Notes under the pieces: model-generated
Seen by the model: only the letters and a program-made list of their open reading frames with translations
What the model was told of the DNA's origin: nothing
Databases searched by the model: none
Source: Methyloligella sp. GL2
GTDB lineage: Bacteria; Pseudomonadota; Alphaproteobacteria; Rhizobiales; Methyloligellaceae
Direction of reading: 5' to 3'
Assembly (NCBI RefSeq): GCF_013341275.1
Contig: NZ_CP054476.1
Coordinates: forward strand, 2,902,988-2,966,987
Length of the DNA stretch: 64,000 nt
Shown: piece after piece, positions 32,497 through 41,427 of the stretch
How positions within the stretch are numbered: the first letter of the stretch is position 1
Layout: each line of letters starts with the position of its first letter
Position numbers and translations under genes: made by a program

Positions 32497-33510
32497 CTAT
32501 CGCAAATTGAAGGTGAACGGCACCGTCAGAACCTTGCCCTTAGACGCATATTGCACGGGCGGAGCCGGCATCGGCGATGCCTCGTCAAGCAGCGTCAGCA
32601 CCGAATTGTCGAGGATTGTCGAGCCTGAGGATTTTGAGATCCTCGCCGAGATCAGCCGGCCGGCGCCGTCGATCCGAAACTGCACATAGACGGTGCCGGT
32701 TTCGCGTCTCGAACGGGCCTCCAACGGATAGTTTTTCTTGGCCTCGAGATATGCCGCCAACTTGGCCATCCATTCCTTCCGCGCCTCGCCGAGCTGGGCC
32801 TTACTCTCGATCTGAGCCGGTGCCATCGCCACCTCGGCAAACTTTTCCTGGATCTCAGGCTGGGCTTCGACCGAAGCTTCGGTGGGAGCCGATGCGGCGT
32901 GGGGCTTCACCATCGTTGCGCTCTCCGGCGCTGCGGACGCTGCCGTCGCTTCGGGAACGACAACTTCCGGATTTTCCGCCTCTACGACGTCGGGAATCGT
33001 CGGATCGAGCGCGCGCACCTCTTCGACATCCTGAGGCGTATCGACGAGAGAGGCGATCTTCTGCTCGGCATCGTCGATCTCCGCCTCATGGGGATTGAGC
33101 ACGACCTCCTCGCCGTCGCCTTCCGCTTCGGCAATCTCCTCCAGATTTTCCTCCGGCGCGTCGGATGCGTCCGAGGCCGCACTTGCCGCGCGGGCTTCCG
33201 CTTGCGGGCCGATCGCCACATCGCGATCTTCCATCGTCGGCGCGGCCAGTTCCGGCGCGAACTCCACCATCACGGCGGAGGGCGGCGCACCGACCTGCAT
33301 GGGCGCATTGGAGAAAGCGATGACCGAGACACCGGCGACGGCATAGCAGGTCATCACGGCGAAGGCGGCAACACCCCAGAGCGCCCGGTCGCGCCAGGAA
33401 TAGCGGGTGATCTCGACCCCGCACAGGGCATGGCAGGCAAAGCAGCAGCTTTCGGCGTTGCGCGGCGCTTCGGCAGCGGCCGGAGCGCGATTTTCAATCT
33501 TATCGCTCAT
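32497..33510 (-). CDS. tonB: TonB family energy transducer with N-terminal Cys/His motif
   Basis: TonB passes proton-motive energy from ExbB-ExbD to outer-membrane receptors. The 337-residue protein has a cytoplasmic N-terminus, one transmembrane helix (about 45-66, WGVAAFAVMTCYAVAGVSVIAF), a long acidic Ala/Glu/Pro periplasmic stalk (about 85-235), and the C-terminal TonB domain (KLAAYLEAKKNYPLEARSRRETGTVYVQF, then GRLISARISKSSGSTILDNSVL). Unusually, residues 22-30 before the helix read CCFACHALC, including a CxxCH. It overlaps exbD by four bases and is the last gene of exbB-exbD-tonB. The ferric uptake operon is far away and no receptor gene is near. Confidence 0.88.
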   Translation of the reverse strand: MSDKIENRAPAAAEAPRNAESCCFACHALCGVEITRYSWRDRALWGVAAFAVMTCYAVAGVSVIAFSNAPMQVGAPPSAVMVEFAPELAAPTMEDRDVAIGPQAEARAASAASDASDAPEENLEEIAEAEGDGEEVVLNPHEAEIDDAEQKIASLVDTPQDVEEVRALDPTIPDVVEAENPEVVVPEATAASAAPESATMVKPHAASAPTEASVEAQPEIQEKFAEVAMAPAQIESKAQLGEARKEWMAKLAAYLEAKKNYPLEARSRRETGTVYVQFRIDGAGRLISARISKSSGSTILDNSVLTLLDEASPMPAPPVQYASKGKVLTVPFTFNLR

Positions 33511-33998
33511 CGGGCTTGAATCGTCTGGATTGGAACATCGGCTGGGCTGCTCGGCGCGGCGGAAGACGCATTGCCGGCACCGGCCCCTTCCAGCCCGACA
33601 AGCGCGATCTTCAGATAGCCGGCGCTGCGCAGCACGTTCATCACCTCCATCAGGTCCCCGTAATCGACCGTTTTGTCGGCGCGCAGGAAGATGCGGGTGT
33701 CCTTATTGTCATTGGTGGCGCGATCGAGCACTGGGCCTACGGCGCTGCGCGGCACGTCGGCCTCGCCGACCGAGACGGTGAGATCCTTCTGCACAGTGAC
33801 ATAGAGCGGTTCGCTCGGCCGCTGCTGTGGCTCGGCGGTGGAGGCCGGCAGATCGACCTTCACGTCGACGGTGGCGAGCGGCGCCGCCACCATGAAGATG
33901 ATGAGCAGCACCAGCATGACGTCGATGAAGGGAGTCACGTTGATCTCGTGGCTCTCCTCCATCTCGTCATTGTCCATATTGTTGAGGCTGCCGGCCAT
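33507..33998 (-). CDS. exbD: ExbD/TolR family protein
   Basis: Proton-channel partner of ExbB that energises TonB. It is 163 residues, with one N-terminal helix carrying the conserved Asp in EINVTPFIDVMLVLLIIFMVAAP, and a periplasmic domain with VDLPASTAEPQQRPSEPLYVTV and IFLRADKTVDYGDLMEVMNVLRSAGYLKIALV. The ending is Ala/Ser/Pro rich. It lies 15 bases after exbB and overlaps tonB by four bases; it is the middle gene of a TonB-energising operon. The combination with tonB makes ExbD more likely than TolR. Confidence 0.92.
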   Translation of the reverse strand: MAGSLNNMDNDEMEESHEINVTPFIDVMLVLLIIFMVAAPLATVDVKVDLPASTAEPQQRPSEPLYVTVQKDLTVSVGEADVPRSAVGPVLDRATNDNKDTRIFLRADKTVDYGDLMEVMNVLRSAGYLKIALVGLEGAGAGNASSAAPSSPADVPIQTIQAR

Positions 33999-34013
33999 GA
34001 CGCGTGCGCTCCC

Positions 34014-35138
34014 CTATTCGGCTGCTGCGGCGCGCTGCTTGCGGCCCGCGGCCTGCGGCACAAGCTGATGGGCGTCGAGCTGGCGGCTGACCAGGCGCTC
34101 GACCGCGGCCGAGGCATCGGCAAGCAGCTGGCGATAGCCGGTGATCGAGCGGGCGAAGAGATTGTAGATGACCACGGCCGGAATGGCGGCAACCAGGCCG
34201 AGCGCTGTGGCGAGAAGCGCTTCGGCGATGCCCGGGGCGACCACGGCGAGATTGGTGGTCTGCGCTTCGGAAATGCCGATGAAGGCGTTCATGATGCCCC
34301 AGACGGTGCCGAACAGGCCGACGAAGGGCGCGGTGGAGCCGACGGTGGCGAGAAAGCCGGTGCCCTTGGAGAGGCGCCGGCCGGCGGCGGCCTCGATGCG
34401 CGACAGGCGGGAGGTGACGCGCTCCTTCAGCCCGGCGGGCGAGAGCTGGTCGCCCATCATGGAGGAGACCGTGACCTCCTCTTTCGCCGCCTTGGCCAAC
34501 ATGGCCGCGGGCCCCTTCTGATCGTTAAGCGCCAGCACCGCGGCATCCAGGCTGGAGGCCTCGGCAATGGCCTTCAGCGCCTTCTCGGCGCGGGATTTCG
34601 CGGTGGCGATCTCAAGCGATTTGGCGACCCAGATGGTCCAGGTGAAGAAGGAGGCAAGCGCCAAGCCGATCATCACCGATTTCACCACCCAATCGGCGGC
34701 CATGAACATGCCGACCGGGGAGAGATCGTGGGGCAGATGCTCCGAGGGAACGCCCGCATCGGCCTCCGACGCAGGAGATTGACTTGCGGATTGACTTGCG
34801 GCTTGCGGCTCCACAGGGCTCGCCGCGCCGTCAATCTGAGGGGCGGCCTCGCCGGCCTCGGATGCGACGTCTGACGAAATCTCGGGCAGGGTCGCGTCAG
34901 ATGCCTCGGCGGCAGGCGCATCGCTCGCCGGCGCATCGGCCGGAGCTTGCTGCACGGTTTCGGGCTGGGCGGCGGGCGCATAGGGGACGGAGGTTTCGCC
35001 GCCAGGGGTCTCGGCCGCGTCTTGGGCTGCGTCTTGCGCATATCCGCCTTGCGGCGCCAGACCGAGCGAAAAGGCGATTACGGCGGCACTCCCCAAAACG
35101 CGCAAATCGGCGCGCGCCACCATCGAAGCCAGTCCCAT
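34014..35138 (-). CDS. exbB: ExbB family protein with long periplasmic N-terminal extension
   Basis: MotA/TolQ/ExbB channel protein. The 374-residue product has a signal-like start ([29 protein letters not shown]), an Ala/Pro/Glu-rich low-complexity region to about residue 130, and then the ExbB domain: [56 protein letters not shown] (the conserved core), and a C-terminal [25 protein letters not shown]. The extension is common in longer ExbB forms. The ATG at 35138 has AGGAG upstream. It heads the exbB-exbD-tonB operon; the gap 35139-35327 must hold the promoter, where a weak TTGCGG/TATCTA pair can be made out on the minus strand. Confidence 0.91.
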   Translation of the reverse strand: MGLASMVARADLRVLGSAAVIAFSLGLAPQGGYAQDAAQDAAETPGGETSVPYAPAAQPETVQQAPADAPASDAPAAEASDATLPEISSDVASEAGEAAPQIDGAASPVEPQAASQSASQSPASEADAGVPSEHLPHDLSPVGMFMAADWVVKSVMIGLALASFFTWTIWVAKSLEIATAKSRAEKALKAIAEASSLDAAVLALNDQKGPAAMLAKAAKEEVTVSSMMGDQLSPAGLKERVTSRLSRIEAAAGRRLSKGTGFLATVGSTAPFVGLFGTVWGIMNAFIGISEAQTTNLAVVAPGIAEALLATALGLVAAIPAVVIYNLFARSITGYRQLLADASAAVERLVSRQLDAHQLVPQAAGRKQRAAAAE

Positions 35139-35327
35139 TCAAAATCTCCTGCTTACAGCCAGAAAAGCCGTGCCGTGGAAATGACGGCCGGCTCAAACTT
35201 GACTTTTAGATACAGGAATAAAATCGAAATCCGCAAGAGGCGATGGAGTCACGGTGATCCTTGCAAGCGATGCAACCCAGATTTCTCAAAGCGTTCTGCC
35301 GAATTTCCGGGGAAATTTAGGTGTGGG

Positions 35328-38300
35328 CTAGTGCTTCGCAACCGGCGCAGTATCGATTTCGGGCAAGGTCACGGTCCAGCGCAGCATGCGGCCGAGCCAA
35401 GTTTGCAGATCGTCCATCACGGTGAAGATCGCCGGGACATAGATCAGGCTCAACGCGGTGGAGCTGAGCAGGCCGCCGATCACCGCGATCGCCATAGGCG
35501 CGCGGAACTCGGCATCGGCGCCAAGGCCAATGGCAATGGGCAGCATGCCTGCCCCCATGGCCACGGTGGTCATGACGATGGGACGGGCGCGTTTGCGCGC
35601 GGCATCGATCAGCGCGTCATGGCGCGACATGCCCCAATCCTTCCTGGCGAGGATCGCGTATTCCACCAGCAAGATAGAGTTCTTGGCGGCGATGCCCATC
35701 AGCATCAGCACGCCGATCAGCACCGACATGGACAGCGAGCTGCCGGTGATCAGCAGGAAGGCCATGGCACCGCCAATGGCAAGCGGCAAGGCGGTGAGGA
35801 TGGTCACCGGCTGCACGAAGCCCTGGAACAGCAGCACCATGACGAAATAGAGCAGCACCACGCCGGAGATGATGGCGAGCTGGAAGCCGCTGAACAGCTC
35901 CTGCATGCGCTCGGTATCGCCGGCGGCGACCCGGGTCACGCTGTCGGGCAGGTTCTGCATGGTCGGCAGGGCACCGATCATCTCGTTGGCTTCGCCAATG
36001 GTAGTCCCGATCAGCTCCGCCTCGATGGTAGCGCTGCGGCGGCGGTCCACCCGGTCGATCTGGTTGGGGCCGGAACCGAGGCTGAGATCGGCGACCGAGC
36101 TCAACGGCACCGAGCCGTTCGTGGCCGGGACCCGCAGGGTCTCGATACGGGCAAGATTGGAGCGGGCATCGTCCTTCAGCATGACGCGGATATTGATCTG
36201 CCGGTCCTTGAGATTGAACTTGGGCAGGTTCTGATCGGCGTCGCCGAGCGTGGCGATATTGGCGGTCTCGGCAATGTCGCTTGTGGTGACGCCGAGGGCG
36301 GCGGCCTTATCGGCCTTCGGGGTGATCAGAAGCTCCGGACGGGCGAGCGCCGAGGTGGAGCCGATATTCTGCAGGCCGGGCAGGGTTCGCATATCCCGCA
36401 GCAGGCCGTTCACCGCCTGCGAGAGCGCATTGCCGTCGTCGCTGGTCAAGGTCACGGTGACCTTGGCGCCGGAGCGGCCATCGGCACCGAAACGCATGCG
36501 GGCGCCCGGGATCTTCGCAAGCTCCGGGCCCATCTCGGCCTCGAATTCCTGCTGTGATAGATCGCGCTCGTCGCGGGGTTTGAGATTGACGGTGACCGTC
36601 GCGGTGCGGACCTCGCCGGCGGTATTGCTGCCCGGCGCGCCGCCCTCCCGCTCGCTGCCGATGGCGGTATAGACCGAGGCGACCTCCGGACGCTTGGCGA
36701 GGATGGCCGCGGCTTGCTGCGCCGTGGCATCGGTCTCATCCAAGGTGGCGCCCGGCGCCAGCTCGACGGAGAGAATGGAACGGCCGCGGTCGGAGGCGGG
36801 CATGAAGTCTGTCGGCAGCAGGCTGGCCAGATAGATCGAGCCGATAAAGAAGGCGATGCCGCCAAGCACGGTCAGCCAGCGAAAGCGCAGCGCGACGCCG
36901 AGCAGCTTGAGATAGGCGGGCACCCAGAAGGCTTCGTCCTCCTCCTTGCCGCCGGTCCGCATCAGATAGGCGCCCATCATCGGGGTCAGCAGCCGCGCCA
37001 CGACAAGCGAGAAGAACACCGAGCAGCAGACGGCGATGGCGAAGGCCTTGAAGAATTGGCCCGGAATGCCCGGCATGAAGGCGACCGGCATAAACACCGC
37101 GATGATGCTGAAGGTCGTCGCCACGACGGCAAGACCGATCTCGTCGGCGGCTTCGATTGCCGATTCGTAGGCGCTCTTACCGCTGGTGCGCATATGCCGG
37201 ACGATATTCTCGATCTCGACGATGGCGTCGTCGACGAGGATGCCGACCACCAAGGCGATGCCCAGAAGCGTGATGTTGTTGAGCGATTGGTTGAGCAGAT
37301 ACATCACCGCGAAGGTCGGCAACAGCGAAAGCGGCAAGGCGACGGAGGAGATCAGCGTCGCGCGGATGTCGCGCAGGAATAACCAAACCACGACGACGGC
37401 GAGGAGCGCACCGAGCCACAGCGCCTCGAGCGCGGCGTCGTAGCCTTCCAGCACCCAGTCGGTCGACGAGGTCACCTCCGAAAGGGTGATATCGGGATGG
37501 GCGGCATCGAACGCCTTGAGCCTGGTGCGCACCGCATCGGCGACATCGACCTCGCTGGTGCCGACGGAGCGGTAGATCGAGAAGGCAACGACCTCCTTGC
37601 CGTTCAACCGGGCGCGCTGGCGGGGCTCGGCCCAACTATTCTCGACGACCCCCAAATCGGAGAGCTTGACGGTGCGCCCGTCATCGAGGGGGATGCGGGT
37701 GGCGGCAAGCTGCTCGACGCTGGAGACGCTGCCCAAGGTACGGATCGCCTGCTCGCCCTGGCCGAGCGTGGTGCGGCCGCCGGGCTGGTTGACGTTCTGC
37801 TGATCGAGCACATCGGAGATTTCCGCGGCGGTGACGCCGAGCGCCATCAACCGATCGGGATCGAGACGAATGCGGATTTCGCGGTCGACACCGCCGGAGC
37901 GGGTGAGCTTGGAGACGCCATCGGAGCCGAGCACGGCCTTGGAGATGTCGTTGTCGACGAACCAGGAGACCTCGTCGGGGGTCATATCCGGAGCATCGAT
38001 CACATAAGTGAGGATCGGCCGGTCGGTGGCATCCACCCGCTCGACGGTCGGCTCCAAAACGTCGGAAGGTAGATTAGAGCGGATCGAGGAAATGGCATTG
38101 CGCACATCGTCGGTCGCCCGGTCGATATCGGTTCCGAGCAGAAAGCGCACCTCGGTATCCGAGGAGCCTTCGGTGACGGTGGAATTGATGTGATCGATAT
38201 TGCTGAGGCCTGCGACGGCATTCTCGACCAGCCGGGTGACCTGGGTCTCCATCTCGGTCGGCGCCGCGCCCGACCAGGAGACATTCACGGTCACGGTCGG

Positions 38301-38429
38301 CACGTCGATGTCCGGATTGGTGTTGATGCGGAGCCGGTCGAAACTCAAGGCACCGAATAGGGTCAGCACCAGAAACAGAACGATGGTGGGGACGGGCTTC
38401 TTGATCGCCCAAGCCGAGATGCCGTTCAC
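35328..38429 (-). CDS. RND efflux pump inner-membrane transporter (HAE1), second pump
   Basis: Second proton-driven exporter in the window, 1033 residues, starting [23 protein letters not shown]. The helix 4 acidic pair is present ([24 protein letters not shown]), and the second half has [14 protein letters not shown]. Its docking-domain sequence is more distant from AcrB than the pump at 27710, with shorter loops. It overlaps its adaptor gene by four bases (ATGA at 38426-38429), so adaptor and pump are translated together. It lies between the exbB promoter region and the adaptor. Substrates unknown; no channel gene is nearby. Confidence 0.93.
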   Translation of the reverse strand: MNGISAWAIKKPVPTIVLFLVLTLFGALSFDRLRINTNPDIDVPTVTVNVSWSGAAPTEMETQVTRLVENAVAGLSNIDHINSTVTEGSSDTEVRFLLGTDIDRATDDVRNAISSIRSNLPSDVLEPTVERVDATDRPILTYVIDAPDMTPDEVSWFVDNDISKAVLGSDGVSKLTRSGGVDREIRIRLDPDRLMALGVTAAEISDVLDQQNVNQPGGRTTLGQGEQAIRTLGSVSSVEQLAATRIPLDDGRTVKLSDLGVVENSWAEPRQRARLNGKEVVAFSIYRSVGTSEVDVADAVRTRLKAFDAAHPDITLSEVTSSTDWVLEGYDAALEALWLGALLAVVVVWLFLRDIRATLISSVALPLSLLPTFAVMYLLNQSLNNITLLGIALVVGILVDDAIVEIENIVRHMRTSGKSAYESAIEAADEIGLAVVATTFSIIAVFMPVAFMPGIPGQFFKAFAIAVCCSVFFSLVVARLLTPMMGAYLMRTGGKEEDEAFWVPAYLKLLGVALRFRWLTVLGGIAFFIGSIYLASLLPTDFMPASDRGRSILSVELAPGATLDETDATAQQAAAILAKRPEVASVYTAIGSEREGGAPGSNTAGEVRTATVTVNLKPRDERDLSQQEFEAEMGPELAKIPGARMRFGADGRSGAKVTVTLTSDDGNALSQAVNGLLRDMRTLPGLQNIGSTSALARPELLITPKADKAAALGVTTSDIAETANIATLGDADQNLPKFNLKDRQINIRVMLKDDARSNLARIETLRVPATNGSVPLSSVADLSLGSGPNQIDRVDRRRSATIEAELIGTTIGEANEMIGALPTMQNLPDSVTRVAAGDTERMQELFSGFQLAIISGVVLLYFVMVLLFQGFVQPVTILTALPLAIGGAMAFLLITGSSLSMSVLIGVLMLMGIAAKNSILLVEYAILARKDWGMSRHDALIDAARKRARPIVMTTVAMGAGMLPIAIGLGADAEFRAPMAIAVIGGLLSSTALSLIYVPAIFTVMDDLQTWLGRMLRWTVTLPEIDTAPVAKH

Positions 38430-39553
38430 CGCACGATCTCCGAGGGAAGCGCGGCCGACGCGGTTTCCGCCCGGACCGGATCTCCCTCATTGAGAAGCCC
38501 GGCGCCGCTGACGACGATACGCTGGCCCGGCGAGAGCCCGTCTTCGACCGCGACTTGATCGCTGGTTTGGCGGCCGAGGGAGAGCGCGGCAAACGCAACG
38601 GTGCCGTCGTCTTGGAGCACGAAGGCACCAGCCTTGCCGCCACGCCAGACCAGAGCCTTTTGCGGCACGGTGGTGGCGATCTCATTGCCGGCATCGATCT
38701 CGACCCGTGCGAACATGCCGATTTTCAGCGGGGTATCTTCGGGAAGCGCGACATGGACGACACCGAGCCGCGTCGTCTCGTCGACGATCTCGGCGGCTTG
38801 GCGGACGGTGGCGGGATAGCGGGCACCGGAGGGACCGATCACGGTTGCGGACTGACCGGGCCGGATCGAGGCAAAATCAGCTTCGGGGATTTCGGCGTCC
38901 AGCTCCAAACGCCCGTCGCGGATCAGCCGGAACAGCTCGGTGCCCGACTCCACAACCTGGCCGAGGGTCACACTGCGCTCGGCGACAATTGCGTCGGTCG
39001 GGGCGAGGATTTCGGTACGCGCCAGCTCGGCCTCGTATTGGGCCAGCAGCGCCTTGGCTTCAGCAAGGTCGGCGGCCGAGGTTTTGACCAAGGTGGCGCG
39101 CTCATCGATGGTCTGCTCGCTCAAGATTCCCTTGGTCATCTTGTCGGCGCGCTGCAAATCGGTTTTGGCGTTGGCGAGCGTGGCTTCGGCCTTCTCGATG
39201 GCGGCTTTCTGCTGCGCGATCTGCGCCTGCAGGAGCCGGTCGTCGAGTTTGACGAGCCGGTCGCCCTTTTGGACGCGATCGCCTTCGTCGACATCGACGG
39301 CGGTCACGGCAAGGCCGCTGGCCTCGGAGCCGATGGGCATTTCGCGCCAAGCCACGACCGATCCGGTCGCGGTGAGTTTGTTCTCGATGCTCGATTGCGC
39401 GACCGGCGCGACGAGAACGCTCAAGGCGGCCTGCACACCGCTCGGGTTGGTGGCGGCATCGGCGCTCTGAGCTTGCGCGGAGACAGTCGCCATGAGGATT
39501 GCCGCCATCAGCAGAATCGAAAGTAGCAATGCGACCTGATAAAAGCGCGTCAT
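38426..39553 (-). CDS. RND periplasmic adaptor, second pump
   Basis: Membrane-fusion protein of 375 residues with a cleavable signal (MTRFYQVALLLSILLMAAIL, then SAQAQS). Adaptor features: VVAWREMPIGSEASGLAVTAVDVDEGDRVQKGDRLVKLDD in the lipoyl half, a coiled hairpin AQIAQQKAAIEKAEATLANAKTDLQRADKM, and GRLELDAEIPEADFASIRPGQSATV in the barrel. No lipobox Cys or anchor helix is seen, so the mature protein is probably soluble. It overlaps the RND gene downstream. A weak GGGATCC-type site precedes the ATG. The gap 39554-39724 before it holds its promoter. Confidence 0.9.
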   Translation of the reverse strand: MTRFYQVALLLSILLMAAILMATVSAQAQSADAATNPSGVQAALSVLVAPVAQSSIENKLTATGSVVAWREMPIGSEASGLAVTAVDVDEGDRVQKGDRLVKLDDRLLQAQIAQQKAAIEKAEATLANAKTDLQRADKMTKGILSEQTIDERATLVKTSAADLAEAKALLAQYEAELARTEILAPTDAIVAERSVTLGQVVESGTELFRLIRDGRLELDAEIPEADFASIRPGQSATVIGPSGARYPATVRQAAEIVDETTRLGVVHVALPEDTPLKIGMFARVEIDAGNEIATTVPQKALVWRGGKAGAFVLQDDGTVAFAALSLGRQTSDQVAVEDGLSPGQRIVVSGAGLLNEGDPVRAETASAALPSEIVR

Positions 39554-39724
39554 TTTCTGGGATCCCTGCCTTGTGCCCCTGCCGGCGGTCTCGATCGCCG
39601 TAGTGATGGAAGCGGGGAGGGCCGGCTGGCTACTGCCGACGGGCCGCTCCCCTCTTCCGGGTGTTGCCTCTCATCCGCCGGCGCAGTGAGCCGCGCCGGC
39701 GCAATCTTCGTGAGGAGGGACGGC

Positions 39725-40486
39725 TTACTCGCTGGCGCCGTCGGGGCCGCTATCGGCCGGAGCCGGACCGCCCTGCGGGCCCTGACCCATGCCCTGACCC
39801 ATGCCAGGTCCTTTGCCGTAGCCCATTCCAGGTCCTTTGCCATGACCCATGCCAGATCCCATGCCAGATCCCATGCCAGGACCCTTGCCATGACCCATCA
39901 TGCAGGGACCCTTCTTACCGGGGCCGCCCTGGCCGGGGCCGAAGCCACCGTGGAACCCGCCGTGCGGACCATGCATGCGGGCTTCATGAGCCTGCACCTT
40001 GGCAAGCTGCTCGGGGGTGAGGGTCTCGCGCAGAGCTGCGATGGCCTTCTTCAGCGCCTCGGCCTTGTCGGCACGCTCGATGGCCCGGTCAGCAAAGCCT
40101 TCAGCCATGGAGAAGGCTTCCGGCTTCTCATCCGGATTGGGCGCGGCATCGGGAGCCGGCGGCGCGGGCGGCTGCATCATGGCGAGCATCGCATCGGTGA
40201 AGTCGCGCCAGGTGTCGAGCTGCTCGGCACGAATGCCAATCTCGGTTTCCATAGCCGCGAGACGGCTCGCCATGGTCATCTGGAAAGAAGGCTTGTGGTC
40301 GCCGCCGCCGAAGCGCTTATGGTCGCCGCCGGGGCCACCAGAACCGCCGGGCCGCTTGCATTGTTCCATCTTGCCATGCGGGCCGCCATCGGGGGGTCCT
40401 TTGCGGTCCTGGGCGATGCCGGCGCCAGCAGCGAGGGCAAGCCCCGCCGCCACGGCAACGGCAATCAGAGGTTTGGTGAGTTTCAT
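39725..40486 (-). CDS. Spy/CpxP-like periplasmic LTxxQ protein with Gly/Met/His-rich tail
   Basis: Exported helical protein of the Spy/CpxP (LTxxQ) family, which act as periplasmic chaperones or sensors of envelope and metal stress. From the ATG at 40486 (AAGGAG upstream) it is 253 residues: signal peptide MKLTKPLIAVAVAAGLALAAGAGI, a Gly/His-rich linker with GGDHK repeats, a helical core with ASRLAAMETEIGIRAEQLDTWRDFTDAML and LRETLTPEQLAKVQAHE, then a long GKGPGMG-type tail. The tail is Met- and His-rich and could bind metal ions such as copper or nickel. The gene diverges from a response regulator/kinase pair, which may control it. Confidence 0.8.
   Translation of the reverse strand: MKLTKPLIAVAVAAGLALAAGAGIAQDRKGPPDGGPHGKMEQCKRPGGSGGPGGDHKRFGGGDHKPSFQMTMASRLAAMETEIGIRAEQLDTWRDFTDAMLAMMQPPAPPAPDAAPNPDEKPEAFSMAEGFADRAIERADKAEALKKAIAALRETLTPEQLAKVQAHEARMHGPHGGFHGGFGPGQGGPGKKGPCMMGHGKGPGMGSGMGSGMGHGKGPGMGYGKGPGMGQGMGQGPQGGPAPADSGPDGASE
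39776..39900. repeat. Degenerate tandem repeats in the tail of the Spy-like gene
   Basis: Repeated cccatgcc and ccagatcccatg units, about 9-27 bases long, encode the GMG/GKGPGM steps of the protein tail. Direct repeats agatcccatgcc occur side by side near 39851-39875. Copy number could vary between strains. Confidence 0.7.
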
Positions 40487-40566
40487 TGTGGTCACTCCTT
40501 GGTTCGCTCAATGCAAACGAACGTAGGCGCAATCCGTTGCTTCATTTCGACGGTGAATTTCCGAGC

Positions 40567-40602
40567 GTTTCCGGATTCTGGAATTTTGTTTCAGAGTGTT
40601 TC
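40567..40602. promoter_or_regulatory. Phased GTTTC repeats between Spy-like gene and regulator
   Basis: GTTTC occurs at 40567, 40588 and 40598, that is 21 and 10 bases apart, on one face of the helix. OmpR-family regulators bind direct repeats with about 10-11-base spacing. The location between the divergent Spy-like and response regulator genes fits joint control. Confidence 0.35.
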
Positions 40603-40707
40603 TGGGAGGGCTGCGCTCAACACTCGCTTACAATTTTCTCCTCGCTGGCTTGCCGGGCGGCGGCTAGATAGAGGCTGACGCTTGGGGCGCTTCGCGGAGT
40701 TTATTGA

Positions 40708-41427
40708 ATGCAGTCTTCACCCCAGATCCTCGTCGTCGACGACGACCCCGAAATCCGGAAGCTTCTGGCCCGCTATGTCGAGAGCCAGGGATTTCGCGTG
40801 CTTCTCGCCGCCAGCCGGCGGGAGCTGGAGGAGCGTCTGGAGACGCATCGGGTGGATCTGATGGTGCTAGACGTGATGCTGCCGGACGGGTCGGGGCTCG
40901 ATATCTGCCGCGATCTGCGCGCAAGGCGCTCCACCGTGCCGATCATCCTGCTCACCGCGCTGAAAGAAGATGTCGACCGTATCATCGGGCTTGAGATCGG
41001 CGCCGACGATTATATGGGCAAGCCGTTCAATCCGCGGGAGCTGATCGCCCGCATCCGCGCGGTGCTGCGCCGGCGCTCCGAGCTGCCTGAGACGCAGCAG
41101 GCCACCGGCTATCAATTCGAAGGCTATACGGCCGAACCGTCCTCGCGCCGGGTCACCGACCCGGAGGGCAAGGAAGTGGATCTGACCGGCGCGGAATTCG
41201 ACCTGCTGCAGGTGTTCTTGGAGCGCCCGGGGCGCGTGTTGTCGCGCGACCAGCTTCTCGATCTCACCCGCGGTCGGGAGGGCGACGTGCTCGACCGCTC
41301 TATCGACGTTCTGATCAGCCGGCTCCGGCGCAAGCTCGGCGAAGGCGGCAACCATCTGTTCAAGACGGTGCGCAATGGCGGCTATCAGCTCGCCGTGCGG
41401 GTCGAAACGTCGGGTGATGCCTCGTGA
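40708..41427 (+). CDS. OmpR/PhoB family response regulator
   Basis: DNA-binding response regulator of 239 residues: receiver domain at about 5-118 with acidic pocket Asp11-Asp12-Asp13, phosphoacceptor Asp55 (LVLDVMLPDGSG) and the conserved Thr and Lys (LLTALKED; MGKPFN), then an OmpR-type winged helix (LTGAEFDLLQVFLERPGRVLSRDQLLDL; SIDVLISRLRRKL; VRNGGYQL). It overlaps the kinase gene by GTGA at 41424-41427, so the pair is coupled. It diverges from the Spy-like gene, which it may regulate through the GTTTC repeats between them. Confidence 0.93.
   Translation: MQSSPQILVVDDDPEIRKLLARYVESQGFRVLLAASRRELEERLETHRVDLMVLDVMLPDGSGLDICRDLRARRSTVPIILLTALKEDVDRIIGLEIGADDYMGKPFNPRELIARIRAVLRRRSELPETQQATGYQFEGYTAEPSSRRVTDPEGKEVDLTGAEFDLLQVFLERPGRVLSRDQLLDLTRGREGDVLDRSIDVLISRLRRKLGEGGNHLFKTVRNGGYQLAVRVETSGDAS

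Noticed and set aside
32497..33510. Reading the CxxCH in TonB as a c-type haem site
   Set aside because: The motif lies before the membrane helix with no signal peptide, so it is cytoplasmic; c-type haem is attached in the periplasm.
35139..35327. Possible ICE box upstream of exbB
   Set aside because: Only a half-site (atctaaa on the minus strand) can be matched; the other half disagrees at most positions.
39776..39900. Possible CRISPR-like repeats
   Set aside because: The repeats are short, degenerate and in frame with the Gly/Met tail of a protein; no unique spacers of constant length.
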